The notes: generated by a model from the sequence alone, not told the origin. A stretch of 64,000 nt of DNA from CAWJPW01 sp963844845 (GCA_963844845.1 CAWJPW010000005.1:62001-126000), one strand, 5' to 3'. Positions 51,774 to 61,554 are shown, numbered from the stretch's first letter. A program made the numbers and translations.

Positions 51774-53816
51774 ATGAGTGATGACGGCCAGCAGTTGAAG
51801 CTTCCCGAAAACGCCTACCGCGAGCTGAAACCGGGCGAGGTCTACACCCCCGTGATCCCCGGCGAGAAGAGCGTTCTCGAAGTGACCATCCGGTCCGTGG
51901 GGATCGGTCTCCTCATGGGCGTGCTGTTCTCTGCGGCGGCGGCCTACATCGCGCTGAAGCTGGGCCAGGGCATCGAGTCCGCCATCCCCATCTCGATTCT
52001 CGCCATCGGCGCCTCGGCGCTGCTGGCGCGTCGCTCGACGCTGCTCGAGAACGTCAACATCCTGGCCATCGGCGCCACGTCGGGGATCCTGGTGGGCGGC
52101 TCGGTGTTCACCATGCCCGCCATCTACGTGCTCGGTCTCGAGCATCGCTCGTCCTTCTTCCAGATCTTCATCGTCCCCTTCCTGGGCGCGGTGCTTGGTG
52201 TGGTCTTTCTGATCCCCTTCCGGCGCTACTTCGTGGCCGACATGCACGGCAAGCTGCCCTTCCCGGAGGGGACCGCGATCACCGAGATCCTCATGACCGG
52301 TGAGCGCGGCGGTCAGCAGGCCAAGGTCCTCGTCTCGGCCATGGGCGTTGGCTACCTCTTCGACCTCGTACCGCTCACGTTCGGCGCGTGGCGCGATGTG
52401 TTCACCACCGGCCTCATCCAGCCGTTGTCCTACCTCACCCACCGCGTCAAGGCGATCTTCGCCCTCAACACGTCAGCGGCGGTGCTGGGCCTCGGCTACA
52501 TCATCGGTGTCCGCTACGCGGCGATCATCTGTGCCGGGTCGTTCCTCGCGTACTTCGTGCTCATCCCCCTGGTGGGCTGGCTGGGCCAGAACATCCCGGT
52601 GTCGATCACCCCGGGGCTGCCTGCGCTGGCCTCCATGTCGGCAGAAGACATCTTTGCCAACTACGTGCGCTACATCGGCATCGGCGGAATTTTCATGGCC
52701 GGCATCCTCTCCATCGTCAAGATGTCGCCGGTGATGGTGCAGGCGCTGGGCAAGGCCTTTGCAGAGATGCGCAAGCTGCTCTCCGGCGGGCTCAGCCGCG
52801 ACGTGGACCGGGTGGAGTCGGACATCCCCATGGGGGTCGTGGCGCTGCTCACCGTCGCCATCACCATCGCGATCTGGCTGTACTTCCGGTTCTCGGTGCT
52901 GGCCGGTATTCCGGACGCGACCCGTCTTTCCATCCTAGCCCTCGTGCTCACCCTGGTGATTTCCTTCCTGTTCGCGGCGGTCTCGGCGTGGGCGGTCGCG
53001 ATGATCTCGGTGACCCCGATCTCCGGGATGACCCTCACGACCTTGATCGTCGCGGCTGTACTCATGGCCAAGCTCGGCCTTTCGGGTCCCGAGGGCATGC
53101 TCGCCACGCTGCTCATCGGCGGTGTGGTATGCACCGCGCTCTCGATGACCGGCTCGCTCGTCACCCAGTTCAAGGTCTCCTACTGGCTCGGCGCCACCCC
53201 GCGCCGCATCGAGTGGTCCAACATTGTCGGCTCGGCGGTGGCCTCGGTGACGGTAACGGCGATGATCATGCTCTTCGCCAACGTCTACGGCTATATTCAC
53301 TCGCCCGCCCATCCCAACCCCATGCCGGCACCCCAGGCCAACGCCATGGCGGCGGTGATCCAGAGCGTGATGAGCACTACCGCGGCGCCGTGGCTCCTCT
53401 ACGGAGTGGGCGCCGCCATTGCTCTCATCGTCGAGATGCTGGGGATCTCGTCCCTGGCCTTCGCGCTGGGGATGTACCTCCCCATCGAGCTCAACACACC
53501 GATCCTCGCCGGCGCGCTGGTGGCCGAGCTTGTGCGGCGCTCCGCACCCGACGAAACAGTGAGAAAGGCCCGCCATAACCGGGGCACCCTCATCGCATCA
53601 GGTCTCATCGCCGGCGGAGCGTTGGCCGGAGTGACGGACGGGGTCGCTCGAATGGTGGCCGAATGGACTGGTTTCACGATCTTCTCGTTCGAGAACATAC
53701 AGGAAATGGGGAACTGGCTCGGCCTCATTATGTTCGGTTTGCTGTCCGCCTACGTCATCTGGGACGCCTCACGTGCCAAGCCCGAGGAGGGCGCAGGCCC
53801 CGAGATCTCGATGTAG
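51774..53816 (+). CDS. OPT-family oligopeptide transporter
   Basis: This 680-residue membrane transporter has about 14 hydrophobic segments and characteristic features such as ELKPGEVYTPVIP, MGVLFSAAAAYIALKLGQGIE and KLPFPEGTAITEIL, as in the OPT (YSL/bacterial) family. It probably takes up small peptides or metal-siderophore complexes. ATG 51774 follows GGAGGGG; ATG 51750 is an in-frame alternative. It is transcribed alone after the hairpin-dense region. Confidence 0.92.
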   Translation: MSDDGQQLKLPENAYRELKPGEVYTPVIPGEKSVLEVTIRSVGIGLLMGVLFSAAAAYIALKLGQGIESAIPISILAIGASALLARRSTLLENVNILAIGATSGILVGGSVFTMPAIYVLGLEHRSSFFQIFIVPFLGAVLGVVFLIPFRRYFVADMHGKLPFPEGTAITEILMTGERGGQQAKVLVSAMGVGYLFDLVPLTFGAWRDVFTTGLIQPLSYLTHRVKAIFALNTSAAVLGLGYIIGVRYAAIICAGSFLAYFVLIPLVGWLGQNIPVSITPGLPALASMSAEDIFANYVRYIGIGGIFMAGILSIVKMSPVMVQALGKAFAEMRKLLSGGLSRDVDRVESDIPMGVVALLTVAITIAIWLYFRFSVLAGIPDATRLSILALVLTLVISFLFAAVSAWAVAMISVTPISGMTLTTLIVAAVLMAKLGLSGPEGMLATLLIGGVVCTALSMTGSLVTQFKVSYWLGATPRRIEWSNIVGSAVASVTVTAMIMLFANVYGYIHSPAHPNPMPAPQANAMAAVIQSVMSTTAAPWLLYGVGAAIALIVEMLGISSLAFALGMYLPIELNTPILAGALVAELVRRSAPDETVRKARHNRGTLIASGLIAGGALAGVTDGVARMVAEWTGFTIFSFENIQEMGNWLGLIMFGLLSAYVIWDASRAKPEEGAGPEISM

Positions 53817-53919
53817 CGCCGGGAGGGCGCTGCACCTGAGTGAGTTCGTTCCGGGCCGGAAATACACTGGGTCGGTCGCACGTCGAGGGTGAATGGTCTC
53901 CTCAGCGATCCGGGACGGA

Positions 53920-56484
53920 TCACGGCTTGATGCCCACGGGATAGACAAGGGGTTGGGCGCCGCCTGTAGGGAAGGGCGCGAGGCGGCTTCGCGCGGACTG
54001 CCCCAGCTGGAGCCGCACAACATAGCGTCCGGGCTCCGAGGGAGCCCGTATCCACACTCGCCGGTCGACTGAGTCGCCGGGACCGAGGCGGAAGGCCAGC
54101 CATCGTGCCGTCGACGGTTGCTCCATGGTGGGCGGCGCGTCGGCGGGTTGAATCACCGCTGAGAGCAGCACCGCGTACTGACCCCCCATGCCGCCCACCG
54201 AGCTCCACGCGATGCCGCTGCGATTGGTAATCCTCACCCGAAGGATGTGGACCGAGCCGCGGCGCCAGCCTTGCGCCGCCGTAGGCTGCCACGTCAGCGT
54301 GGCGTGTGCCTCCGCATCAGAGAGCACGTGGTCCATGCTCACGCCGGGGATGGGTGCGGGCAGAAGACTCGGTGGCCGTGGCCCGGCAAGCGCCGCCATC
54401 ACCGGCTCCGAGCGCAGCGGATCCCACAGCCCGAGCAGGAGACCGCTGTCCCCACCCGGGAAACAGGTCGCGCCCACCAACTGGATCACCACGGCGACTC
54501 CCACTGCGGCGGCGAAGACCGCTCGTCCGAGGACATGCTTCAGCGACTCGAGCGGCGCTGCCAGGAGCAGCACGAGAAGAGGGAGACCATCGGTGAGGTA
54601 CCGGGGCCCGTAGCAGTAGCCGGCGAACCAGAACTCTAAGGACGCGACGCCCAGAAGAGTCACGAGCCACGCTGCCCCCAACAGCAAGACCTCGCCACGG
54701 CCGAGCCGGCGCGGCCAGCGCCACCGTACGAGCAGGAGCAGGAAGAACGGGCAGAAGACCAGCAACCCGCGGTTGCTCAACAGGAGGCCGGCGAGGTGCG
54801 CGAGGGAGAACGACGCCGGTGCCAAGTCCTCAGGCCCGCCGGGAAACGGTGCGTGAACGTACCCGCCGAGAGGTGTGCCGAAGGTCGCGACGTTGAAGCC
54901 GACGAGGAGCGCCGCAACCGCCGCAGCGCTGGCAGCGAAAGGCCAGAACCTCCGCCAGCCGGTGCGACGCAGGACGATGAGCGCGATCGCAGCCGAGTAC
55001 ACGATCGCCAGCGGACGAACCGCGGTGAGGAGGCCGGCGAGGAGGCCCAGGGCCGCCCCTGCGCGGGCGGTCGCAGGGTGCCGACGGACCAGCATCAGGA
55101 GCGTCGCGGCCAGGAGCAGCTCCGCTGGTCCGTGCTGCCACAAGGCTTGACTGGAGATCGTCCAGGTCGGGGTCGCGAAGGCGTACACAAGAGCGAGGAC
55201 CACCGCCCCTGCGGCTGACGTGATCTCCGCGAGAGCCAAGAACAGCACCGCCACCGACAAAGCTGCGACCACCGACGCGCTGACCTTCTCCATGAGCTCG
55301 CGCACGGCTTCCCCGACGCCCGGGTCATCTGGGCGGAGTCTGGGGATGAACAACGTGGGTGCGTAGAGCGGCGAGACCAGCAGCGGGATCGCGATGGGAT
55401 AGACCGGATACCAGTGCCCGTTCCTTCCTTGGGCCATCGAGTAGCGGATTCCCGGCGGCACGCGGTCGGCCCAGTCGTCGAGCGCCACCCCCCGGCCGTG
55501 CCACAGCCCGAAGGGAATGAGGCTGGCCGCCAGGCTGTCGTAGGACGCCACCGCCCGCCCGTTGAGGTTGAACACCATGAGGGCAGTCAAAAAGAGGAGT
55601 AAGGCCGGCTTCCATCGACCCCGTCGAGCAGCTCCCGTCTGAGCCGCGGCGGCCTTCGTTCCGCGCTCGTCGCTGCCGTTCTCCCCACGCGCGCTTGCGA
55701 GCGCTCCAGGATCGACCTGCCGCGCCAGCAGATGGCGTATGAGGCAGGTGACGAACCTGGGCCATTCCCTCCAGATCTTGATGTGGCTCGTCCCGTATCG
55801 CCGGCGGTCCTCGTGGGTCGGCACGTTCACCACCCTGAGGCCGCTGAGAAGCATCTTCAGCACCATCTCCTGCTCGATGGTGTGCGTGTTCTCCCGCAGC
55901 CCCAGTTGCAGCGCCGCCTTCCTGTCGACCGCCCTGAAGCCGTTCAGCGTGTCGGTGAGCTCGACGCCGAAGCGCTGGTTGATGGCGATGTTCATGGACA
56001 CGTTGCCGATCGTGCGGACGAGCTGGCCGGGGGTAGCGGACAGCTCGTCGCTGCCGCCCGCGAAACGACTGCCGACGCAGAGCTCGGCTCGCCCGTCTGC
56101 GACAGGAGAAACGAGCCTTGGGATGTCGTCAGGATCGTGTGATCCGTCGGCATCCATGAGGACGACGATGTCGGCGTCAACCAGCTCGAGGGCGGCCCGG
56201 ACGGCCGCGCCCTTGCCCACTCCCGGATCGGAGTGCACCTCGGCCCCGGCGCTTTCGGCAACGGCGGCGGTGGTGTCGCGGGAGCGCCCGTCCATCACGA
56301 CGACTCGCTCGGCGTGGCGTCTCGCTCCGGCGACGGCATCTCCCACCGACCGCTCCTCGTCACGGGCGAGGATGACGACGGCCACCGACGAGCCGCCGGA
56401 GCGGGATTCCTCCTCCTGTGCGGGGATGTGAAGCTCGTTCGGACCGTCTTCGGCCCCGTGCTCGAGAAACGGGAAGATCTCCAC
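53920..56484 (-). CDS. Fusion of a GT2 glycosyltransferase and a GT39-like membrane glycosyltransferase
   Basis: The 854-residue protein starts with a GT2 (dolichyl-phosphate mannose synthase-like) domain at about residues 33-250. It has VAVVILARDEERSVGDAV, VVLMDADGSHDPDDIP (DxD) and LTDTLNGFRAVDR. An integral-membrane part (about residues 285-690, roughly 10 helices) follows that resembles PMT/ArnT-like C-type glycosyltransferases. A C-terminal beta-rich domain (about residues 690-854) ends it. The start is GTG 56484. A one-protein system making and using a lipid-linked sugar is suggested, but substrates are unknown. Confidence 0.82.
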   Translation of the reverse strand: MEIFPFLEHGAEDGPNELHIPAQEEESRSGGSSVAVVILARDEERSVGDAVAGARRHAERVVVMDGRSRDTTAAVAESAGAEVHSDPGVGKGAAVRAALELVDADIVVLMDADGSHDPDDIPRLVSPVADGRAELCVGSRFAGGSDELSATPGQLVRTIGNVSMNIAINQRFGVELTDTLNGFRAVDRKAALQLGLRENTHTIEQEMVLKMLLSGLRVVNVPTHEDRRRYGTSHIKIWREWPRFVTCLIRHLLARQVDPGALASARGENGSDERGTKAAAAQTGAARRGRWKPALLLFLTALMVFNLNGRAVASYDSLAASLIPFGLWHGRGVALDDWADRVPPGIRYSMAQGRNGHWYPVYPIAIPLLVSPLYAPTLFIPRLRPDDPGVGEAVRELMEKVSASVVAALSVAVLFLALAEITSAAGAVVLALVYAFATPTWTISSQALWQHGPAELLLAATLLMLVRRHPATARAGAALGLLAGLLTAVRPLAIVYSAAIALIVLRRTGWRRFWPFAASAAAVAALLVGFNVATFGTPLGGYVHAPFPGGPEDLAPASFSLAHLAGLLLSNRGLLVFCPFFLLLLVRWRWPRRLGRGEVLLLGAAWLVTLLGVASLEFWFAGYCYGPRYLTDGLPLLVLLLAAPLESLKHVLGRAVFAAAVGVAVVIQLVGATCFPGGDSGLLLGLWDPLRSEPVMAALAGPRPPSLLPAPIPGVSMDHVLSDAEAHATLTWQPTAAQGWRRGSVHILRVRITNRSGIAWSSVGGMGGQYAVLLSAVIQPADAPPTMEQPSTARWLAFRLGPGDSVDRRVWIRAPSEPGRYVVRLQLGQSARSRLAPFPTGGAQPLVYPVGIKP

Positions 56485-56623
56485 CTCTTTGAACCTCGAC
56501 TTTTCTCCTGGAAGGTCGTGCCAGATCCCGACTGCGTTGAGGGCCCACCCGTAACAAGGAGGATATCATCGGCTACGTCGCCCCTGCCAAGCGGGGTCCG
56601 GGCGCGAAGACGGCGACCTCGCC

Positions 56624-56652
56624 TTGACACCCGCGCCGCCCCTTGCTAGATT
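56624..56652 (+). promoter_or_regulatory. Sigma-70 promoter of tRNA-Gly
   Basis: TTGACA (56624-56629) and TAGATT (56647-56652) are separated by 17 bases. The predicted transcript would start about 20 bases before tRNA-Gly at 56680. The match to consensus is strong. Confidence 0.75.
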
Positions 56653-56679
56653 GTCGCTCCCCGAGCAAGGGGCTGCTGA

Positions 56680-56754
<75 letters not shown>

Positions 56755-56796
56755 GATCAACCCCTTGCTCTCCCCTTCAGAACTTCAACTTTCGGC

Positions 56797-56825
56797 TTGA
56801 CGACACCACCCTCGTCTCGTAGAAT
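56797..56825 (+). promoter_or_regulatory. Sigma-70 promoter of tRNA-Cys
   Basis: TTGACG (56797-56802) and TAGAAT (56820-56825) are separated by 17 bases, and transcription would start just before 56841. It is a second, separate promoter, so the two tRNAs are not processed from one obligatory transcript. Confidence 0.7.
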
Positions 56826-56840
56826 CACGCTCCCTGCCGA

Positions 56841-56915
56841 GGCGACGTAGCCAAGTGGTAAGGCAGGGGCCTGCAAAGCCCTCATTCGGCGGTTCGAATC
56901 CGCCCGTCGCCTCCA
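56841..56915 (+). tRNA. tRNA-Cys (anticodon GCA)
   Basis: The 75-base cloverleaf has acceptor stem GGCGACG/CGTCGCC, anticodon loop CTGCAAA with GCA at 56873-56875, T arm GGTTCGAAT and an encoded CCA. It lies 86 bp after tRNA-Gly. Confidence 0.97.
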
Positions 56916-56994
56916 CTTCCCCCTCCCCCTCTCACATGCAGCGCACCACGGAACCGAGGATGCGCAGGCACACTGCCGGCGCCGCGCCATGAAG

Positions 56995-57026
56995 CACGAG
57001 GCCCGGGCATTTGCCCGGGCCTCGTG
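56995..57026 (-). terminator. 15-bp stem hairpin after the S1-repeat gene
   Basis: CACGAGGCCCGGGCA and its exact complement are separated by two bases just downstream of the stop of the S1-domain gene at 57049. A pronounced T-run is missing, so it may be a Rho-independent-like terminator of poor type or an RNA-stabilising hairpin. Confidence 0.55.
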
Positions 57027-57048
57027 GATTCTCGCTGCGAGGATCGCG

Positions 57049-58455
57049 TCAGTCGGTCTTCTTGAGGGCGTTCATGAGCGCCTGGCCGAACGCCGTGGTG
57101 CCGGGCTTGCCGTCGCCCTTGTCCATGTGCTGCTGGTAATCGCGTCGCTCGAGGTCGCGCTTGTAGGCGCGAAGTGACAGCGAGATCCGGCGCCGCTCGG
57201 CGTCCACCGAGAGGACGGTGGCGTTCACCGGTGCCCCCGGCTCCATGGCGTTCTTGGCATCGACGTTTCGGCCCATGCCGAGCTCGGAGGCCGGGATCAG
57301 CGCGCTCACACCAGGCTCGAGCTCCACGAACACGCCGAAATCGGCGCCATTCTCCACCACGCCCTCGACCACCTGGCCTTCCTGGTAGCGCATGGTGATG
57401 CGCTCCCACGGATCATGCTCCGGAATTGGGCGCAGGGTGAGGCCGATCCGCTGGTTGTCCGGGTCGACGTCGCGGATCCAGCCCTCAACCACGGCACCGA
57501 CCTCGAGCTCTGCGGAAGCCAGCTCCATGCCGGGTGGCAGCTGGGTCACGTGAAGCAGTCCGTCGACGCCTGGCTCCAGCTCGACGAACGCGCCGAAGTC
57601 AGCCTTGCGGACCACGGTACCGCTGAACCGGTTGCGCGCCGGATACGTGCTCTCGGCATTCTGCCACGGGTTCTCCTGCAGCTGCTTCATCGAAAGCCCG
57701 ATGCGCCGCTTCTCGCGGTCCAGCTCGATCACCTTGACCTCGACCTCGTCGCCCACGGTCACGACCTGCTTGGGGTGACCGACACGGCGATGGGAGAGCT
57801 CCGTGACGTGCACGAGCCCGTCCACCCCGCCGAGATCCACGAAGGCGCCGAAGTCGGTGATGGAGCGGACGCGGCCGGTGATCACCGCGCCTTCTGTGAG
57901 CCGGTCCCACGCTTCGGCCTGGAGCTTCTCCCGCTCCTCCCGCTGAAGGGATGCGCGCGAGACCACCAGCCTGTGGTGGTCGGCGTCGAACTCGAGCACC
58001 TTGAATGTGTAGCTCTGGCCCAGGTGGCGGTCGAGATCCGGCGAGCGGAACTCGTCGATCTGGGACACGGGGCAGAATCCGCGTACCCCCGCCACGGTGA
58101 TGTCGAAACCGCCCTTGCGGCGGCCGACCACCTTGCCCTGAACCGGCGATCCATCTTCGGCGGCAGTCGCCAGCTTCTCCTTGGAGCGCATCTCCAGGGC
58201 CATCCGCCGGCTGACGCGGATCTCGTCGCCTACGGAGACGACGACGACCTCGACGGGATCGCCGGTGCCCAGCTCGTCGAGCTCGGCACGCTCCAGCACG
58301 GCCTCGGACTTGCCACCGATGTCGACAAGCGCGACGTCGCCGTGGATGGCGGCAATAATCCCCTCGACGACGCTACCCGCCGCCACCGGGTCGGCCGTCA
58401 GGCTCTCCACGAGAGCCGCTTCGAAGTCTTGGATTTCCTGGGAGTTTTCGGTCAT
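57049..58455 (-). CDS. S1 RNA-binding domain protein, second RpsA-like paralog
   Basis: The 468-residue protein consists of about five S1 domains (first weak near residues 25-85, then about 103-170, 188-255, 270-340 and 355-430) plus a short tail. Typical strings such as DFGAFVDLGGVDGLVHVTELS and DFGAFVELEPGVDGLLHVTQL are visible. It is distinct from the six-domain RpsA at 45662-47875 and lacks its repeat tail. It may be an RNA-binding translation or RNA-decay factor. It is transcribed alone, with a hairpin after the stop. Confidence 0.85.
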   Translation of the reverse strand: MTENSQEIQDFEAALVESLTADPVAAGSVVEGIIAAIHGDVALVDIGGKSEAVLERAELDELGTGDPVEVVVVSVGDEIRVSRRMALEMRSKEKLATAAEDGSPVQGKVVGRRKGGFDITVAGVRGFCPVSQIDEFRSPDLDRHLGQSYTFKVLEFDADHHRLVVSRASLQREEREKLQAEAWDRLTEGAVITGRVRSITDFGAFVDLGGVDGLVHVTELSHRRVGHPKQVVTVGDEVEVKVIELDREKRRIGLSMKQLQENPWQNAESTYPARNRFSGTVVRKADFGAFVELEPGVDGLLHVTQLPPGMELASAELEVGAVVEGWIRDVDPDNQRIGLTLRPIPEHDPWERITMRYQEGQVVEGVVENGADFGVFVELEPGVSALIPASELGMGRNVDAKNAMEPGAPVNATVLSVDAERRRISLSLRAYKRDLERRDYQQHMDKGDGKPGTTAFGQALMNALKKTD

Positions 58456-58638
58456 GGCAGGCCTCGCTGATCGGGAGAGTGCGCGTCTGTGATCAAGCCA
58501 CGCGGGCGAGAGAATAGCACAGCCGACCCGAACCCGCGAGCGCGGAGAGCACCCTTCGCCCCTCTCCCTGTCGGTGCCGGCTGGCGGCCGGGGGGCGCTC
58601 CCGAAGAGGCCAGTCCACTGCCGGTCGAAACGCTGCGC

Positions 58639-59931
58639 TCAGCCCTCTCGGCGCCACACGACGCGCCCGCCGACGATCGTAGCCTCGGGTGCGCCCCTGA
58701 GCTGCATCCCGGCGAAGGGCGTGTTTCGCGAGCGCGAGCAGAACGAGCGCGGGTCCACGGTGACCCGGGAGCGCAGGCCGAGAAGAGTGACGTCGGCGGG
58801 CGATCCCTCGCGCAGGGTGCCGCCGGGCAGGCTGAAGATCTCCGCCGGTCGCGTCGACATGAGTCGCACGAGCTGCAGCAGGCCGATGACGCGCCCGTGC
58901 ACCAGGCGATCCAGTGCCAGGCTCACCGCGGTCTCGAGGCCGACGACTCCGAACGGGGCATCGGCGAAGTCCAGGTCCTTCTCGTCCTGGTGATGTGGTG
59001 CGTGATCGGTGACGATGGCGTCTACGGTCCCGTCATAGATCGCCTGTCGCACCGCCTCGACATCCTGCTCGGTCCGGAGCGGCGGGCTCATCTTCCAGTT
59101 CGGGTTGTAGTTCGAGCTGGCCACATCCGCGTCGGTAAGGGTGAAGTGGTGGGGAGTCACCTCGCAGGTGACCTCGATTCCCTTACGCCGCGCCATCCGC
59201 ACCAGGTCGAGGCTGCCGCGGGTGGACAGGTGGCACAGGTGGAGCCTGCCCCCGGTGAGCTCGCCGAGGAGCACGTCGCGGGCCACCATCGTCTCCTCGG
59301 CCACCGCGGGGAGGCCGTGGAGACCGATGCGGGTGGAGACCTCGCCCTCGTGCATGGCGCCGCCTGCCGCGAGCTCGAGGTCCTCCTCGTGGCCGGCGAT
59401 CGGCACGCCGAACGAGCGAGTGTACTCCAGGGCACGGCGCATGATCTGTGAGTTGGCGACCGGCCGGCCGTCGTCGGTGAACGCCACCGCTCCGGCGCTC
59501 ACCATCTCTCCTATCTCGGCCAGCTCCTCCCCCTTCAGGCCTCTGGTCACCGCACCCACCGGGTACACCCGTGCGAGACCCACGGCCTCGGCGCGTTCGA
59601 TGATGTAGCGGGTCACCGACGCGTTGTCGTTGACCGGGTCGGTGTTCGGCATGCAGCACACCGCGGTGAAGCCGCCTGCCACCGCCGCCCGGCTGCCGGT
59701 CTCGATGGTCTCCTTGTGCTCATACCCGGGCTCGCGCAGGTGCACGTGCAGGTCGATGAACCCCGGCGCCACCACCAGCCCCCCGGCGTCCAGCACCTCG
59801 GCGTCCGACGGGACGTCGATCCGCTCCGCCACACGGGCCACGCAGCCGTCCTCGATGAGCACATCGAGCCCCTCGTCGAGGCTCTGCGACGGGTCCACGA
59901 CCCGGCCGTTACGAATGAGAAGTCGGCTCAC
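58639..59931 (-). CDS. pyrC: Dihydroorotase
   Basis: The 430-residue metalloenzyme closes dihydroorotate in pyrimidine synthesis. Zinc ligands are in FIDLHVHLREPG (His62, His64), with GHEED, HLCHLST and TDHAPH later in the chain. It is the class I/type 2 dihydroorotase (about 430 residues). The GTG start at 59931 overlaps pyrB by 23 bases, with GGAGG upstream. Confidence 0.95.
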   Translation of the reverse strand: MSRLLIRNGRVVDPSQSLDEGLDVLIEDGCVARVAERIDVPSDAEVLDAGGLVVAPGFIDLHVHLREPGYEHKETIETGSRAAVAGGFTAVCCMPNTDPVNDNASVTRYIIERAEAVGLARVYPVGAVTRGLKGEELAEIGEMVSAGAVAFTDDGRPVANSQIMRRALEYTRSFGVPIAGHEEDLELAAGGAMHEGEVSTRIGLHGLPAVAEETMVARDVLLGELTGGRLHLCHLSTRGSLDLVRMARRKGIEVTCEVTPHHFTLTDADVASSNYNPNWKMSPPLRTEQDVEAVRQAIYDGTVDAIVTDHAPHHQDEKDLDFADAPFGVVGLETAVSLALDRLVHGRVIGLLQLVRLMSTRPAEIFSLPGGTLREGSPADVTLLGLRSRVTVDPRSFCSRSRNTPFAGMQLRGAPEATIVGGRVVWRREG

Positions 59932-60868
59932 CGTGTCCTCCCGCCAGGAGATAGAGGATGGCCATGCGAATGGCCACTCCGTTGGTCACCTGTTCCAGGA
60001 TCACCGAGCGCGGCCCGTCGGCCACGCTGGACTCGATCTCGACGCCCCGGTTCATGGGACCGGGGTGCATCACGATGGCGTGTGGCGCTGCGCGATCCAG
60101 CCGCTCCGGAGTAAGCGCAAAGAAGTCGTAGTACTCGCGCGTCCCCGGAAAGCTCGACCGTCCCTGACGCTCCTTCTGGATGCGCAGCATCATGACCACG
60201 TCGGCCCCCTCGAGGGCCGGCTCGAGGCGGTGGAAGACGCGCACGCCGAGGCTCCCTACCGCTACCGGCAGCAGTGACGCCGGCGCCACGAACCGCACCT
60301 CCGCGCCCATGGCAGTGAGTAGGAAGGCGTTGGAGCGGGCCACCCTTGAGTGCCGGATGTCACCTGCGATCACGACCTTGAGCCCGGCAAGCCGGCCAAA
60401 GTGGCGGCGCATGGTGAAGGCATCGAGGAGCGCCTGCGTGGGGTGCTCGTTGATGCCATCGCCGGCGTTGATGATCGACGCGTCCACCATCGCTGCCAAC
60501 CGGTGCGGCGCCCCGGAGTTCGGGTGGCGGATGACGATGAAATCGGGGGCCATGGCCATGAGGTTGCGGGCCGTGTCCACCAGCGTCTCGCCCTTGGAGA
60601 CGGAGGAGGTCGAGGCTGAGAAGTTGAGTGTATCGGCCGATAGCCGCTTCTCGGCCACCTCGAAGGAAAAGCGTGTGCGGGTGGAAGGCTCCATGAAGAG
60701 GTTCACCACCGTGCTGCCGCGCAGGGTCGGAACCTTCTTGATGGGTCGGCGTGCAACCTCAAGCAGCTCCTCGGCGGTGTCGAGGATGAGTGTGATCTCG
60801 TCCGCACCGAGCGGCGCGATCCCGACCAGATCCTTGCTCTTGAGCCCTTCGGCTCGCTTAACCGCCAT
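59909..60868 (-). CDS. pyrB: Aspartate carbamoyltransferase catalytic subunit
   Basis: The 319-residue enzyme joins carbamoyl phosphate and aspartate. The phosphate-binding motif is PSTRTRFSFE (residues 61-70), and HPTQALLDAF and MHPGPMNRGVEI are present. No pyrI regulatory subunit is encoded here. ATG 60868 has AGGAG seven bases upstream and lies inside the end of pyrR; longer readings are artefacts. Confidence 0.96.
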   Translation of the reverse strand: MAVKRAEGLKSKDLVGIAPLGADEITLILDTAEELLEVARRPIKKVPTLRGSTVVNLFMEPSTRTRFSFEVAEKRLSADTLNFSASTSSVSKGETLVDTARNLMAMAPDFIVIRHPNSGAPHRLAAMVDASIINAGDGINEHPTQALLDAFTMRRHFGRLAGLKVVIAGDIRHSRVARSNAFLLTAMGAEVRFVAPASLLPVAVGSLGVRVFHRLEPALEGADVVMMLRIQKERQGRSSFPGTREYYDFFALTPERLDRAAPHAIVMHPGPMNRGVEIESSVADGPRSVILEQVTNGVAIRMAILYLLAGGHGEPTSHS

Positions 60869-61436
60869 GGCGGTTCTCCTTTCCAATCCAGACGCCGTCC
60901 ACGCCGTCCACCTCGGCCAGCCCCACCTGGACGTCCTCCGTGAGCGACGTGGGCACCATCTTCCCAACCACGTCAGCGGCAATGGGCAGCTCACGGTGGC
61001 CGCGGTCGACGAGAACCGCGAGGCGTACGCCGCGTGGCCGTCCGTAGTCCATCAGAGTGTCCAGCGCCGCCCGCACGGTGCGGCCGGTGAAGAGTACGTC
61101 GTCCACGAGGTAGACGATCTCGTCGTCGATGGACTCGGGGAGGAAGGTCTCCTTGAGCACCGGCTGCCGATGGGCCGGGCGCCACGGTCCCACGTCGTCG
61201 CGGTAGAGAGTGATGTCAAGGCGTCCCACTGCCAGGTCGAGGCCGGAGCGGGAGGCGATAATCCGCGCGAGGCGCTGTGCGAGGGGGACGCCTCGAGAGT
61301 GAATCCCCACCAGCATGATGCGCTCACCGTCGCGCTCGACGATCTCCGCCGCCATCCGCGCCACCGTCCGCTCCATCCCCTCGGCGTCCAGCACTTGGAC
61401 GCGGGTCTGCTCTGGCGTTGGCCCCGTGTCGGTCAT
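60858..61436 (-). CDS. pyrR: Pyrimidine operon regulator / uracil phosphoribosyltransferase PyrR
   Basis: The 192-residue protein is PyrR: RNA-binding attenuation regulator with a phosphoribosyltransferase fold. The PRPP motif is VYLVDDVLFTGRT (residues 108-120), and LVGIHSRGVPLAQRL is the family N-terminal signature. It heads the pyrR-pyrB-pyrC operon. A terminator hairpin with a 10-base T-run lies 27 bases before its ATG, consistent with attenuation. Confidence 0.95.
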   Translation of the reverse strand: MTDTGPTPEQTRVQVLDAEGMERTVARMAAEIVERDGERIMLVGIHSRGVPLAQRLARIIASRSGLDLAVGRLDITLYRDDVGPWRPAHRQPVLKETFLPESIDDEIVYLVDDVLFTGRTVRAALDTLMDYGRPRGVRLAVLVDRGHRELPIAADVVGKMVPTSLTEDVQVGLAEVDGVDGVWIGKENRHGG

Positions 61437-61462
61437 GGTTCCCCCAGGCTCACCGGTGTGGC

Positions 61463-61488
61463 AAAAAAAAAACTTCCCGCCAGGGAAG
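61463..61488 (-). terminator. Intrinsic terminator in the pyrR leader (candidate attenuator)
   Basis: On the minus strand CTTCCC (61488-61483 side) and GGGAAG (61478-61473 side) pair over a TGGC loop and are followed directly by ten Ts, ending 26 bases before the pyrR ATG. An upstream CAGGGA at about 61509-61514 can pair with TCCCTG of the terminator and could form an antiterminator. It could instead be the terminator of queF, which stops about 67 bases upstream. Confidence 0.75.
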
Positions 61489-61554
61489 CTCGAGGTCGCT
61501 CGTGTGTCCCTGCGCCTCGCATCGGACGCGATGCTATCACAGGCATGCCGTGAT

